NCBI GenBank assembly: GCA_036186865.1
Contig: AP025053.1
Location: forward strand, 3,137,224-3,201,223
Direction: 5' to 3'
DNA: 64,000 nt
Origin: Eustoma russellianum
Taxonomy: Eukaryota > Streptophyta > Magnoliopsida > Gentianales > Gentianaceae
The first letter of the stretch is position 1, and every line of letters starts with the position of its first letter. This document shows, in pieces, positions 54,540-64,000 of this stretch. The position numbers and the translations under genes were made by a program. Below the pieces are notes generated by a model that did no database searches, was not told where the DNA came from, and saw nothing but the letters and a program-made list of their open reading frames with translations.

Positions 54540-54845
54540 GTTTTATCCGATGTTAACTCAGTTGTTATTCGGATTGAGAAATTGCTTCAAGAAAGGTCGC
54601 AAATTTAAACCAGGACACGCACAGTGGGGTGCAATACTGCAATTCGGGCTAGGAACGACTATAACATTGTATCCGACCCAATTGAGTTAAATGGTTGTTG
54701 ACCCAGTTTGCAGTATACATCTTGTGTGAGTTCCTGACAATGTTTTACCAGTTTAGGAGGTCGCTGAGCTCCAAATTTTACGTCGTTCACACAGATCCAT
54801 GAGATTGAGACACTAAAGACCTCGAGAGTCAAATATTTGGCCTTT
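54540..54845 (+). repeat. tRNA-derived SINE, family B
   Basis: AACTCAGTTGTTATTCGGAT tRNA-like head, GGACACGCACAGTGGGGTGC, ATCTTGTGTGAGTTCCTGAC and GGAGGTCGCTGAGCTC. Related to the 19262 copy, same strand. Confidence 0.65.
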
Positions 54846-54981
54846 TTCCTCTAAGATATTAAAACGTTGATACTTTCTGCCAGTGAGGTCAAAAAATCAT
54901 AGGTTATACTACTATTTTGTGTTACAACATTGAAAATTAATAACCAACTTGTCTTTATAGTTTTTTATTTTACGATGTAAT

Positions 54982-55425
54982 TAGGGCTGCAAACGAATCA
55001 AGCCTTTAGCGAACCATTCGGGTTCGATTCGGTAAGAATTCGGTTCGAATACGAATTCGAATCATACTTTGAGTTCGAAATATTTAACGAATCGAATTCG
55101 AACTAGTTATTATTTGGTTCGATGGTTCGACGAAGGCTCGATTAATGGCTCTATTCGGCTCGACTAAAATGGTATAAAAACATTTACTTATACGAATTTT
55201 GTAATTTTACGGTATATAGGAGGGTTTTGCGAATCGAATAATGTTCACGAATTATAATCGAGCTTCGAGCCGAACCGAACTTTTACTTAAACTCATCGAA
55301 TTCGAATACAAACTGAATTTCAGGTTCGTTACGAATTCGAACTCGAATCCGAACCTCAAAAAATATATTCGAATCGAACCTGAATTTTACATTATTCGTC
55401 AAAGTTCGATTCATTTACTTCTCTA
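54982..55425. mobile_element. hAT-type MITE, GAATTCG-rich family, second copy
   Basis: 444 bp with ends TAGGGCTGCAAACGAATC and GATTCATTTACTTCTCTA. Perfect 8-bp duplication GATGTAAT (54974-54981 and 55426-55433). Filled with TTCGAATTCG motifs. Confidence 0.85.
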
Positions 55426-55562
55426 GATGTAATGTTTATTGACATTTATTATAACCTTCATTTGATGTGACATTCTTTTCAACAGCTGTATCATGAAACA
55501 AAACACACATAGCTAACCTTGAAATGACAAAAGTTGCTGAAAAATTGGGTCAAAATACAAAC

Positions 55563-55655
55563 GGATGAGATCTCCTCACCGCGCGGTGAGTCACTGCACG
55601 GCCCAAGACGCGACATGTGGCAGCAGTAAGGGTGGTGTAGCTATGAAACTTGGTC
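55563..55655. mobile_element. MULE-type MITE family 1, half copy G
   Basis: GATGAGATCTCCTCACCGCG, GACGCGACATGTGGCAGCAG and AAGGGTGGTGTAGCTATG. Only one arm; the G-box is decayed to ACATGTGGC. Confidence 0.65.
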
Positions 55656-56089
55656 AGTTACTTAACCGAGACTATGTTTCATTAGTCAGTTTCTAATTAA
55701 ATCAGCCATGATTTCATATTCTTTAAATCATCAAAATCATGACTTGTCCGGACTCCGGGTCCATAATATAATAAATACTATTTTCGTCTCAGTTTACAAT
55801 TAAAATTTTGAAAAATATAAATTATTAAGGAAATAACATTTCACGCATTATATGATTATGAGAACGATTTTTTGATTTTCAGTTTTGTCCTTTGATACAT
55901 TATTTTTTTTATGATTAATACAATTTGTTATTGTCACATACAAAGATAATTTCAGAACTAACCATATCTTAATATATCTGTAACGAAAAATGGACAATGT
56001 TTGAGACTTAAAAAAATACTATAAAACTCAAATGAAGTAAGAGATGTTTCTCATTAAGTCATGTAGAGAAACTGAATAATGGAATAAAG
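55656..56089. other. Intergenic, weak Stowaway-like traces
   Basis: ACTATTTTCGTCTCAGTTTA at about 55790 and GGACAATGTTTGAGACTTAA near 55990 look like decayed Stowaway arms. No gene. Confidence 0.35.
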
Positions 56090-56245
56090 CAAAATGAATC
56101 ACTTAATTGACTGTGTTTTTTATATTGTGAAGTAGCAGTTGATCGACATAGCTTGACGTAATTTTCAGTATGCTTCGTCGAGAAACAACATTTGTGTATT
56201 TCTAACACATGTGTATACTTGTGTACACGTTAGGGGTTCAAATTA
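56090..56245 (-). repeat. Dispersed repeat R4, antisense copy
   Basis: AAAGCAAAATGAATCACTTA, TTTATATTGTGAAGTAGCAG, TTGATCGACATAGCTTGACG and TTTCTAACACATGTGTATA. Confidence 0.65.
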
Positions 56246-56464
56246 CTGCCAATAACTTATATTCAATAAATTTTAGATTTGCTGAAGTAATACAGTTTCA
56301 AAAGATTTTTTTAAAAGACATTTTCGATTTATTTATATCTTTCGGAAACAAGATAACAATAGGAGTTTGTTACTAGTTGAAGGTCAATCTTTTATAAATA
56401 GATAAAATTGTGAATTGACAAAACGGTCCCGTCGGTTGCTATCAGTAGCATAGTTGCGTGACGC

Positions 56465-56724
56465 CCCAAGGGCATAGTCCAGTGGTAAGTGACAAAGGTG
56501 ATTGGGGCTAGAACCCGACGTTCGAGTTCGAGTTCGTGTTCGTGTGGAGACAATCCTTGTTGAAATATTACAAGGATTGTGTCTGGGCTGGCTGAGTCTC
56601 GTGTGTCCTCTCCCTTTGCAGGGCTGCCGGTGGAGCACATCCCTCGATTTACATCCCACCTGGCTAAGGAACCTCTAGTATAGGTGAAGTAGAACCCAGC
56701 CCCTCATAAAAAAAGGGAAAAAAA
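56465..56724 (+). repeat. SINE with perfect 18-bp TSD
   Basis: The head GGGCATAGTCCAGTGGTAAG (A-box) and GACGTTCGAGTTCGAG (B-box) are tRNA-like. The body has the paired CAATCCTTGTTGAAATATTA / CAAGGATTG stem and GATTTACATCCCACCTGGC; it ends in an A-rich tail. AGCATAGTTGCGTGACGC flanks it on both sides (56447-56464 and 56725-56742). An 18-bp duplication and A-tail show LINE-driven insertion. Confidence 0.93.
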
Positions 56725-56924
56725 AGCATAGTTGCGTGACGCTTTAGGGACTGAAGTTGTGAGTACATCTCCCCTACTTTGATCGCTTCACTTGATACAA
56801 AGTCCCCCTTCCACACCGCCCTCTAGTACCCACCACCATCTCCTCCAAACCAGAACGTAACCATTTGGTATTTAGGCCCCGAATGCATAGTTTATTTGGT
56901 ATTTGGATTGTAACATTGTTCTAG

Positions 56925-57165
56925 AAAGACGCGTAACGTGGGTACAATACTGATGTCTGAGCCAGTAATAGCGAAGCCATTGTATCCGACTCAATTGGAT
57001 TAGAGGATTGTTGGTACGGTTTGTTGTAGACACCTTACAGTGGGCCTCTGGCAAAATCTTACCGACCTAGAAGACCGTTGAACTCTTAATTTGCATCCTG
57101 CACAAAACTTCTCGAGACTAGGTGTTAGGGTGGTACGGAGCCGGGAGTATTGCGCTTTTGCTCCA
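56925..57165 (+). repeat. tRNA-derived SINE family B, partial
   Basis: GTAACGTGGGTACAATACTG, CATTGTATCCGACTCAATTG, GACACCTTACAGTGGGCC and TCGAGACTAGGTGTTAGGGT follow the 54540 copy. Confidence 0.6.
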
Positions 57166-57833
57166 AAACTATTTGGTATTTACTTATTGAAAGTCACATT
57201 TATACCCTACCGTAATGTATTTTTGGTCTGAGAATTTTAAAATAGGTAATCCGACCAGCAGAAAACAATTCCTGCTCTTTATTATAATGTAAAAAGCCGA
57301 AAAGAAGTTCGTTACTGAAAGCGACAGACATGTGCAAAGGAGTTCTGAATATTAATTTTGATTCTGGAATTCTTAATTACTGCTAAACTTGTCAGAATGT
57401 TCTGCAAATAATTTTTTTTTTTGTTTCTTCTCGTGGTATATTAGGAAAGAAATTCTTTTCTTTTCATTTTTTTAATTATCTTTAGTCAATTGGCAACGAG
57501 CATCTTGCGGTAACTACCACAATTTCGCGTTTTCTGACTTCATTCGGTAGAGTTAGGAGAATATAACCAACAGCAGACTTATTCGATAAAGGAATAATGT
57601 TTATCCATTTTGTCAAAGTTTTTTTTTACATATTTAATACCAAAATTAGTTTAATATTGAAATACCAAGAAAATTATTACATGTAATAATTTAATACTCA
57701 TCATGTATCCAAGTATTAATTGATTGGTTCCCCAAGATAGGTATTTGCTAAAGCGGTAGACAGTAAAAGCCTTTTAACATGGAACTTTTGTTTTAAAAGA
57801 GAGATAAACAAGGGATGTTATATTTATTTATTT
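57166..57833. other. Intergenic, nothing recognised
   Basis: No gene or element seen. Confidence 0.45.
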
Positions 57834-57850
57834 GGGGGGGGGGGGGGGGG
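57834..57850. repeat. G17 homopolymer
   Basis: A run of 17 G. The length may be unreliable. Confidence 0.9.
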
Positions 57851-57939
57851 TGCATAAACAAGGAATTTGTTTATTTTTTTATGTGAATCAAACCTCTATT
57901 AGACCATGTGTCTTCGAATATAATTGTTGATATGAAGAA

Positions 57940-58150
57940 AACATAAAACACATCTTCGTATATAACAACAACGCATACCCAACATATCCCAACAACAGCA
58001 AAAACTATCGCTAGGGTCTGGAGGAGATGAGATGCAGACGAACAATACCTCCATACCAAAGTATAGAGAGTTCACTTCCAGCGAAACCCCCGACTCTATG
58101 TGTACCTTTATATACACATAATGAACGAAAAAATAATGAAAGACAGAGAC
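57940..58150 (-). repeat. Dispersed repeat R5, antisense, longest copy
   Basis: ATATAACAACAACGCATACC, AACAGCAAAAACTATCGCTA, GGTCTGGAGGAGATGAGATG and AAACCCCCGACTCTATGTG. On its own strand it ends in GTTGTTGTTATAT, a SINE-like tail. Confidence 0.7.
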
Positions 58151-58980
58151 AAATAGAAAAAAAAACACAAAGTCAACCTAACATTGAGAGAATATCTAAG
58201 TTCTTTTACATACTCTAAGCTGCCTCTATATCCTACCTAAACCTTGCTAACCTTAATCTTCCGTCTCCATGAGCTCCTACCCTGGATCATGTCCTCAGAG
58301 AGATGCAAATCTGGTAGGTCATGTCTAATCCGTTCCTCCCAGGTAAGTTCGGGTCTGACTATACTTCTTTACCCTCTACAATTAGGCTTTCAACTGCTCT
58401 GACGGACGCCGTTGTCTGTCTCCGATTGACATTCCCAACGTCTCTGTGTGTATCTGGTAAAAAATGGCTAATCATGTGGTTAACTCATGTTCTTATTTTT
58501 GAAGTCCAAATGGATGTATCCACACTAATGTGGGAAGAAGACAAGGCTTATTCCCCATCCAACTTGCCGTATGAAGGGTTGTTGTGGGCTTTGATAATCT
58601 CTATTTGTCTAATAATTTATGTGTTAATTCTGAAATCTGATGCCGTCCAACTAATAGCCGATCAAACTGATAAGATTTAGACAGCTTTACGTGAATGTAA
58701 TGTTGGATGACTATTGTATTTAGCTGTAGGGAATTGAGTTTTGATATCAAGAATCTAACATGATCATGATATCACAGATATACTTTATTAGTTTTTATTC
58801 AACTTTGTTATTTTATGTCTTTAAAAAATTTTCCAATCGAACGTGTCAGATAATCAGAAAACGAAAGTTACCATTGGGTATAGTATATGCATCTGAGAAT
58901 ATTTGTTAAATTTTGAAACTTACAAGCTTCATAAAATAGTAGAACATTTAGAATACACATCTGCGTGCAAATGAACACAC
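58151..58980. other. Intergenic, no gene supported
   Basis: A 119-codon plus-strand frame at 58321-58680 has a hydrophobic stretch near its end but no family signature; probably chance. Confidence 0.4.
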
Positions 58981-59645
58981 AACTTGGAACAATTGGTAAG
59001 GTTGCTACTTTGTGATCTTGATGTCATGGGTTCGAGCCACGAAAATAGCCTATTGCACAAAGTATAGGGTAAGACTGCGCTATCAAATCGCAAAGCGATT
59101 CGGCCCCTCCCTGGACCCTATTGAAACTTGGACTTACATGAGGTGAGACTCAAATCCACTCAAAACCTTAAGGTAATGGGTGGTGGTACCTCATCCTCGT
59201 ATAAACCATGTACTTTATCTCAAAGTGTCCGATGTGGGACAATATTTTTAACGCATGCCCTCACGTGGCAATGTGGGACAATATTCTCAACATCCGTCAT
59301 CACGTGGCAATGTGACTTGACATACACACGCGCCTCAGGACCCACCCTCAATCACAAACCACAAGACATGCATGAACATCTGGACTTGGTTGAAGAAAGA
59401 CAATAAATGGCCAACTATGGGTTAGGCAAGGTGTAAGTCTACATTTTAAACACGCTCTGATATCATGTTGAAACTTGGAGTTATATGAGGTGAAACTCAT
59501 ATCCAATGAAAATCTTAATACAATGGGTGATGATACCTCATCTTCGTATAACCTACATACTTTATTTCAAAGTATCCGATGTGGGACGATATTCTCAACA
59601 GACCCTGTGTAAACACGGAAAACTAGTACACCGGAAACGCCCTTT
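58981..59645 (+). repeat. Au-like SINE split by a TRIM
   Basis: The 5' part is 58981-59118 (CTTGGAACAATTGGTAAGG, ATGGGTTCGAGCCACG, CAAATCGCAAAGCGATTCGG). The 3' part, from GACCCTGTGTAAAC to CCGGAAACGCC, lies at 59601-59645, after the TRIM. The two parts join at GACCC, the TRIM target duplication. Confidence 0.88.
59119..59600 (-). mobile_element. Complete TRIM retroelement, 482 bp
   Basis: The LTRs are 59119-59253 and 59466-59600, both 135 bp, clearly diverged. The right one runs TGTTGAAACTTGG to ATTCTCAACA. On the minus strand a PBS (TGATATCAGAGC) directly follows the 5' LTR and a purine-rich GTGAGGGCATG precedes the 3' LTR. The target duplication GACCC is perfect (59114-59118 and 59601-59605). 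It encodes nothing. The LTR 5' end, TGTTGAGAATATCGTCCCAC on the minus strand, has the usual TRIM look. Confidence 0.9.
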
Positions 59646-59878
59646 ATCGGCATGCAAATGCAAAAGAATAGAACATGCGTTTGACATCTAATGTGAAAAG
59701 ATTATACAACCATGTTGAAAAGCGATAATATTTTAATCTCAAAAATGCTTTAATATATAGTTCTGGATATAACTTTTGCACAATTACAAAATCATGATAT
59801 TTACTATAGAAAACTTTTTTTTTGGTTGCGAAAGATACTAATTTGGAAAACTGAAAATCTTAAATTCAAGATTGTACT

Positions 59879-60176
59879 ATGGAAATTAAAATTAAAACTG
59901 CAGCCTTGCTCGATGAAGACCGATGGCCATATATATTCCGTGAAATGTTTTACCTGATCTGGACACAGCGGAACAAGCAGTTATTCGAAGATGGATATGC
60001 TCGCGCTGACACTGATAGTCTAGTATGTAGTGTATATGACAGAGTTAGAAATATTCGCCTAGTTTGGGGAATTGATAGAAACACAGATAGGGAGGAAGTA
60101 GATAGATATATATAATGTAATATACAGAAGTTTTCTGATGGTTGTGAATAAAAGATCCAATTTTCCCCAAAAAAAA
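59879..60176 (+). pseudogene. Possible LINE 3' end
   Basis: A short frame with FREMFYLIWTQRNKQLFEDG resembles the C-terminal region of plant L1-type LINE ORF2, where W..RN...F is conserved. It is followed by a stop, an untranslated stretch and an A-run at about 60170, as in a 5'-truncated LINE. No target duplication was found; the call is tentative. Confidence 0.4.
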
Positions 60177-60334
60177 TTAGTATTTTATGTGAATGAGACT
60201 TGAGTTTGTGGTTAAATCATTCCGCTGTCATAGGAACATCTCTCCTGGTTCAAAACGACATGTTACAAGCGTTATAAATTTGTTTGATCAGGTGACATGT
60301 TTTTATTTTTTTTTTTTGTCTCTATGTCTTAAAG

Positions 60335-60487
60335 GGGATAGGATCACCTCACCGCAAGGGGGGGTGCGGTGACGCGTGACCGCGCGACACGTGGCAGTAA
60401 GGGGGTAGTGAGGCTAGATGAGGGTACTGCCACGTGTCGCGTGGTCACATAGGGGTGAGAAAAGTTAGGGTGAGGAAAACTCAACCC
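60335..60487. mobile_element. MULE-type MITE family 1, copy H, shortened centre
   Basis: 153 bp with a perfect 9-bp duplication GTCTTAAAG (60326-60334 and 60488-60496). The arms GCGCGACACGTGGCAG and CTGCCACGTGTCGCG are complete, but part of the core after GAGGCTAGATGAGGG is deleted, bringing the two G-boxes closer together. Confidence 0.92.
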
Positions 60488-60661
60488 GTCTTAAAGGGAA
60501 GCAAAACAAAAGACACTCCGACTGTAATGTTGTCACAAGTGCCATATATGGTCATGTTTAAAGTCTCCCAAAAAGACAGCCACAAAATTAGCATGATTTT
60601 TGAACCCATCAGAAAAATGAAACACCGACTCGCCGCCGTTGTTCCGGGTGCAAGTTGTGGA

Positions 60662-60866
60662 TAATATATCCGTTCTAAAAATATTGTTTTAACATATTCT
60701 ATTCTACTTAGTTACTTGAGATAAAATAAGAAAAATCATGTAATTGTTAATTGAAGATGTATTATAAAAACTTTGACAAACAATACTTACTATTTTTCAG
60801 AAATTGAATAATATTTTTAGAATAAACTAAAATAAAAATTAAGGCAATTTTTCCAAGACGAATGAT
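60662..60866. mobile_element. Decayed Stowaway-like MITE
   Basis: TATCCGTTCTAAAAATATTG on the left and TTTTTCCAAGACGAATG on the right follow the 10055 element, as does GAGATAAAATAAGAAAAATC inside. Confidence 0.55.
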
Positions 60867-61194
60867 TTGATTGGAATGTCGTTACGATGTACAACGATGA
60901 ATATATGACAATATCATTTACGTGTTCTTCACAACCAACAACAACAGTGTACACGTGTTTCAAAGAAAAGGCTAATGGGAACTAGTTCTAAACAAGAAGG
61001 CATTGAGGATGGGGTTCCATACTCATACGTATTGTTAAAGAAATTATGAAACTTGTTAAAAGGCTATTCAGTTAATTAATTGTTGTATATTTTCAATTTA
61101 TGAATTTCAATCAATGTGTAACAAGTATCGTATTAACGCGGAATAAGTATCAGTGACAAATTTTTTATGGTCCTCGCTACATTTTATAAACAAA
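60867..61194. other. Intergenic, nothing recognised
   Basis: No gene or element seen. Confidence 0.45.
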
Positions 61195-61310
61195 CTCTAA
61201 CCCAAAGCCTATCATAACCTAACCATAACTTTAACTCTAACCCTTACCTTAACTTTAATCATAATTCTAACTTGAACCCTGACCTTAACCCTTATCTTTA
61301 ATCATGGATT
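61195..61310. repeat. Degenerate AACCCTAA-like tract
   Basis: Loose repeats such as AACTCTAACCCAAAG, AACTCTAACCCTTACCTT and GAACCCTGACCTTAACCC. It resembles a decayed interstitial telomere-type repeat; no two perfect TTTAGGG units adjoin. Confidence 0.5.
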
Positions 61311-61959
61311 TACTAATTCAAACTAAATCGATACCGAAATTAAAAACACAACAAAGGTGTAGTTATTTTAAATGCTAAAATACAAATGATATTAACAAAA
61401 ATAAACATTACAAATAAATACTCAGTTGCAACAATGATAGAAATGACACTACACATTACATATAAATATAACGATCCTAAAGATTATTCCAAAGTTATCT
61501 TTTCTTATTAAAACTATTATATATATTTTTGACTTTCATGAAACGTGGATACTATTTTAGCTTTCAACTTGGTGAAATGACAAAAACAAGGCATCCAAAC
61601 GGCCCCCATACCACTGGCCCATGTGCATTCAAATGATCAGGCTATGTAACATATGTCAAGACAAAGCAAATTATTCATGGTTCAACCAAAAAGGAAAAAG
61701 AAAAGAACACATGGATGCAATTACTTATGTTTTCCCTTGGGGCAACTAGTCAACAATCAGGGGCACCTACTTCAAGCCTCCATGCTCACATTTTCTCAAA
61801 ATGGATTGATGAGGACCGATTCGTTATTTAGATTTTTTATTATAATTTTGAGTGTGAGTCATGTGGGCTCCGATGACCAAAAGGAAGCCTGGCATCTTGT
61901 GTAGCCATTGTTGGTAGCCTTTTCGCCCTTGTTCAATTTTAGAAGAAAATAAAGTTAGC
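61311..61959. other. Intergenic, nothing recognised
   Basis: No gene supported. Confidence 0.45.
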
Positions 61960-62640
61960 TCAACAGGGAGTGTGTGTTGATGTTTAAATAAGCAAAAATA
62001 GCTTGGCTCATGACATAGATCGATCTATGTGGTTTGAATATGAAGTTGAGTATTCTGTTGGACATAGATCGATCACATCGATCGATCGATGTCACATAGA
62101 TCGATGTACCCTGAGTGCAAAGTTGAAGTACATTGTGCAACACAGATCGATACATAGATCGATCGATGTGACTTCGATCGATACATAGATCAATCGAAGT
62201 AGTTTGGATAAAAAGTTGGAGCTCTCTGTGAGACATCGATCGATCGATGTCACATAGATCGATCACATCGATCGATCGATGTGCCAACAGAAGTGACTTT
62301 TCATCTAGAATTGCAACTTATGCACCAAGGGACATATCCAATCACCATGCAACGGCTATAGACGTCTGAAATGAAGTTCAAGAGCCTATAAAAAGGCTAT
62401 TGCAACACATTTTCAAGACATCTTGATTTCAAGTTAGTCTATGCATTAAACGTTCTTCTTCCTATACAAAACACTCTCAAGTTGAAAGTTCATTTGGTTT
62501 CTTTCTTTATTGCTGAGGATTGAAACTTGTTGGCTGTTGTATCCTAGGAGGAAACTTACCTATAACCCTGCAGCAACTAGTGGAGGCAAATATTCCTTAC
62601 GGAAAGCATGATACACGCCTCAAACCATCAAACTTACTCA
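61960..62640 (+). repeat. Candidate solo LTR with GATCGATC cluster
   Basis: A plus-strand promoter-like GCCTATAAAAAGGC at about 62393 is followed by a leader-like stretch (CAACACATTTTCAAGACATC, GGAGGAAACTTACCTATAAC). Upstream, 62016-62283 is packed with ATCGATCGATGT/ACATAGATCGAT palindromes. The layout (U3 repeats, TATA, R-like) fits an LTR. The ends and target duplication were not resolved. Confidence 0.45.
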
Positions 62641-63560
62641 TTCTACTCTTGTTCTTACATCCATTTTTATTAACAGATAATTTTCTTGTTCCATTACAAT
62701 GACGGTCTCAAACTTTGAGTAGGCATTGCTTATGTTACAGAGGAAGATTTCTGGTTGAGTTCTATCCAGAGGCAAACAGAGGTTTTGCTTATTTTTGTTA
62801 GTCACGTCTAAAGGATTTGTATATCTGGATTGGAAAAGATTCAAGAGGAAAATGGAAAGTAGATTCTACTTGTAGATAAAGTATATTTAGTCAATTCGAT
62901 TTTCCTCTTCGGTCTAAGTTTTCCCATTTATGTTCTGAAATCTGTTAGTGTTGTGACAATGGTGAAGTTTAATGAAGTTGGATCTTCACCAAGGATCAGA
63001 GATGATCCAGAATAACGTCGTTAAGTCTGTTTGGATTTGAGAATTTGAATATCTTTCTTTTTGACCTGCACAGGGAAGTAAAGATCAGAGGTCCCGGGGA
63101 TATGACTCCGGGAAAAACCCTCCGACGCTCAAGTCAGTTTGGGTCATTATCAGTGAGATATGATTTATGTATGACGAGTTGAGAAGTTCTCACAGTTTTT
63201 TAGTAGGGAGATCTCTGTAAATTTGCTCTTAGAGTGGAGAAAAATGGTTTTCATCTCTGTTAGGGAGATCTCAAGTATTTGACTTCGGCTTTCATCTTCG
63301 GCTTTGGCTAGATTCGTAGTGCAAATTCTTGACCTCATCTCTGTTAGGGGCCTTATATTACTTGGCTGGGCTGCAGCTCTACTGAGCTTTAATTTAGCCA
63401 ATAACTGAGACGCAAGCCAATAATTCCACTCTTTTGAAACGAAATAAACTTGTTATTTCACTTGACATTTCATGATCATAATTCTGGTACTGCCTTAGAA
63501 CACTGTTTTATTAAGCTTCAACACTGCTGATAGATAGACAGACGATTTACACTTTTTCTA
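62641..63560. other. Intergenic, no gene seen
   Basis: Contains no long frame. Two GTTAGGGAGATCTC / GTTAGGGGCCTT-type blocks near 63250 and 63345 hint at a weak direct repeat. Confidence 0.4.
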
Positions 63561-63815
63561 GTCCTGCTAGTTGTGGATGATTGTGAATCCTGTTCGCAGT
63601 ACTTTTGACCCTTTAATGGGTATCTGCCACAGGCCTGCTGTGGTCTTATTTGGTCGAGTCCTGTTCGGCCAACTCAGTCCTGCTGAGTTGATGATTGTGA
63701 ATTCTGTTCACAAACTTTTGACCCTTTAACGGGCATTTGCCTCAGGCCTGCTGAGGTCTTTCTTGATCGAGTCCTGCTCAGCCAACTCAGTCCTGCTGAG
63801 GTGGGGTACTTATAG
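63561..63815 (+). repeat. Tandem repeat, 116- and 113-bp units
   Basis: GTCCTGCT starts units at 63561, 63677 and 63790. Each full unit has GATGATTGTGAAT.CTGTTC, CTTTTGACCCTTTAA.GGG, a GGCCTGCTG.GGTCTT segment and TCGAGTCCTG. The third unit is cut short, diverging after GTCCTGCTGAGG. Confidence 0.85.
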
Positions 63816-64000
63816 GGAAACCTGTCGCAATCATATGTTGAGTACTGCTCAACTGGCCTAGCCATGCTGAGGTGAAATACGTCACTGATGTAAGAGTCTG
63901 AGGTGTGTAGAATGTCAAGTCCTTGGTAAAGTCTTGCCTTTCAAGGTTTGTAATTTGTAAGCTTCGGCTGATCGCACCTCGACTATTCGATAAGGTCCTT

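Noticed and set aside
58321..58680. 119-codon plus-strand frame with a hydrophobic segment
   Set aside because: No family resemblance, no nearby promoter or splice context; likely chance.
61195..61310. Interstitial telomere
   Set aside because: Only loose AACCCTAA-like words; no run of exact TTTAGGG units.
61955..62287. 110-codon minus-strand frame rich in Ile-Asp-Arg-Ser
   Set aside because: It is the translation of GATCGATC repeats.

Overview
This window is nuclear DNA of a flowering plant, most likely a eudicot; the species cannot be told from the sequence. The evidence is AT-rich intergenic DNA, genes with GT-AG introns, plant-only families (SAUR, PMEI), tRNA-derived plant SINEs, TRIM and Copia LTR elements, and many MITEs. 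Five host genes are well supported: a PMEI/invertase-inhibitor-like secreted protein (540-1115, minus), an unnamed membrane-anchored acidic protein (14452-15042, minus), plastid aspartate carbamoyltransferase PYRB in five exons (22808-25018, plus), and two SAUR-type proteins (31729-32205, plus; 45546-45923, minus). A possible orphan first exon lies at 26577-26834. The genes are unrelated in function and 7-14 kb apart, which is normal for a plant chromosome arm; there is no operon or gene cluster.

Most of the rest is transposon-derived, and many boundaries can be set by target-site duplications (TSDs). From left to right: 1-3.9 kb holds PMEI, an LTR relic, SINEs and a Tourist-like MITE split by a MULE-type MITE. 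At 3.9-6.3 kb a second Tourist-like MITE is split by a 1.9-kb hAT-like element that carries three exons and two introns of an ArfGAP (AGD5/NEVERSHED-like) gene, a Pack-hAT. From 7.8 to 21.8 kb there are hAT, Harbinger-like, Stowaway-like and MULE-type MITEs, SINEs and a 340-bp tandem array. PYRB follows, then a TRIM array (26.9-27.95 kb), a dead Copia piece (29.9-30.6 kb) and the first SAUR.

A very young Copia element (32632-36272) has 244-bp LTRs differing at one base and has lost its integrase. After more MITEs and SINEs and the second SAUR comes an older Copia element (46884-52867) with 271-bp LTRs differing at 11 positions, TA...CA-type ends and a 24-bp-unit minisatellite near its 5' LTR. 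The last 11 kb holds SINEs, a complete TRIM inserted inside a SINE, another MULE-type MITE, a candidate LTR with a GATCGATC palindrome cluster, and a tandem repeat at the right edge.

No new enzymatic or defence system was found. The most unusual items are the gene-capturing hAT element, a MULE-type MITE family that spreads paired ACACGTGGC (G-box/ABRE-like) motifs with 9-bp TSDs, and the datable nested insertions.
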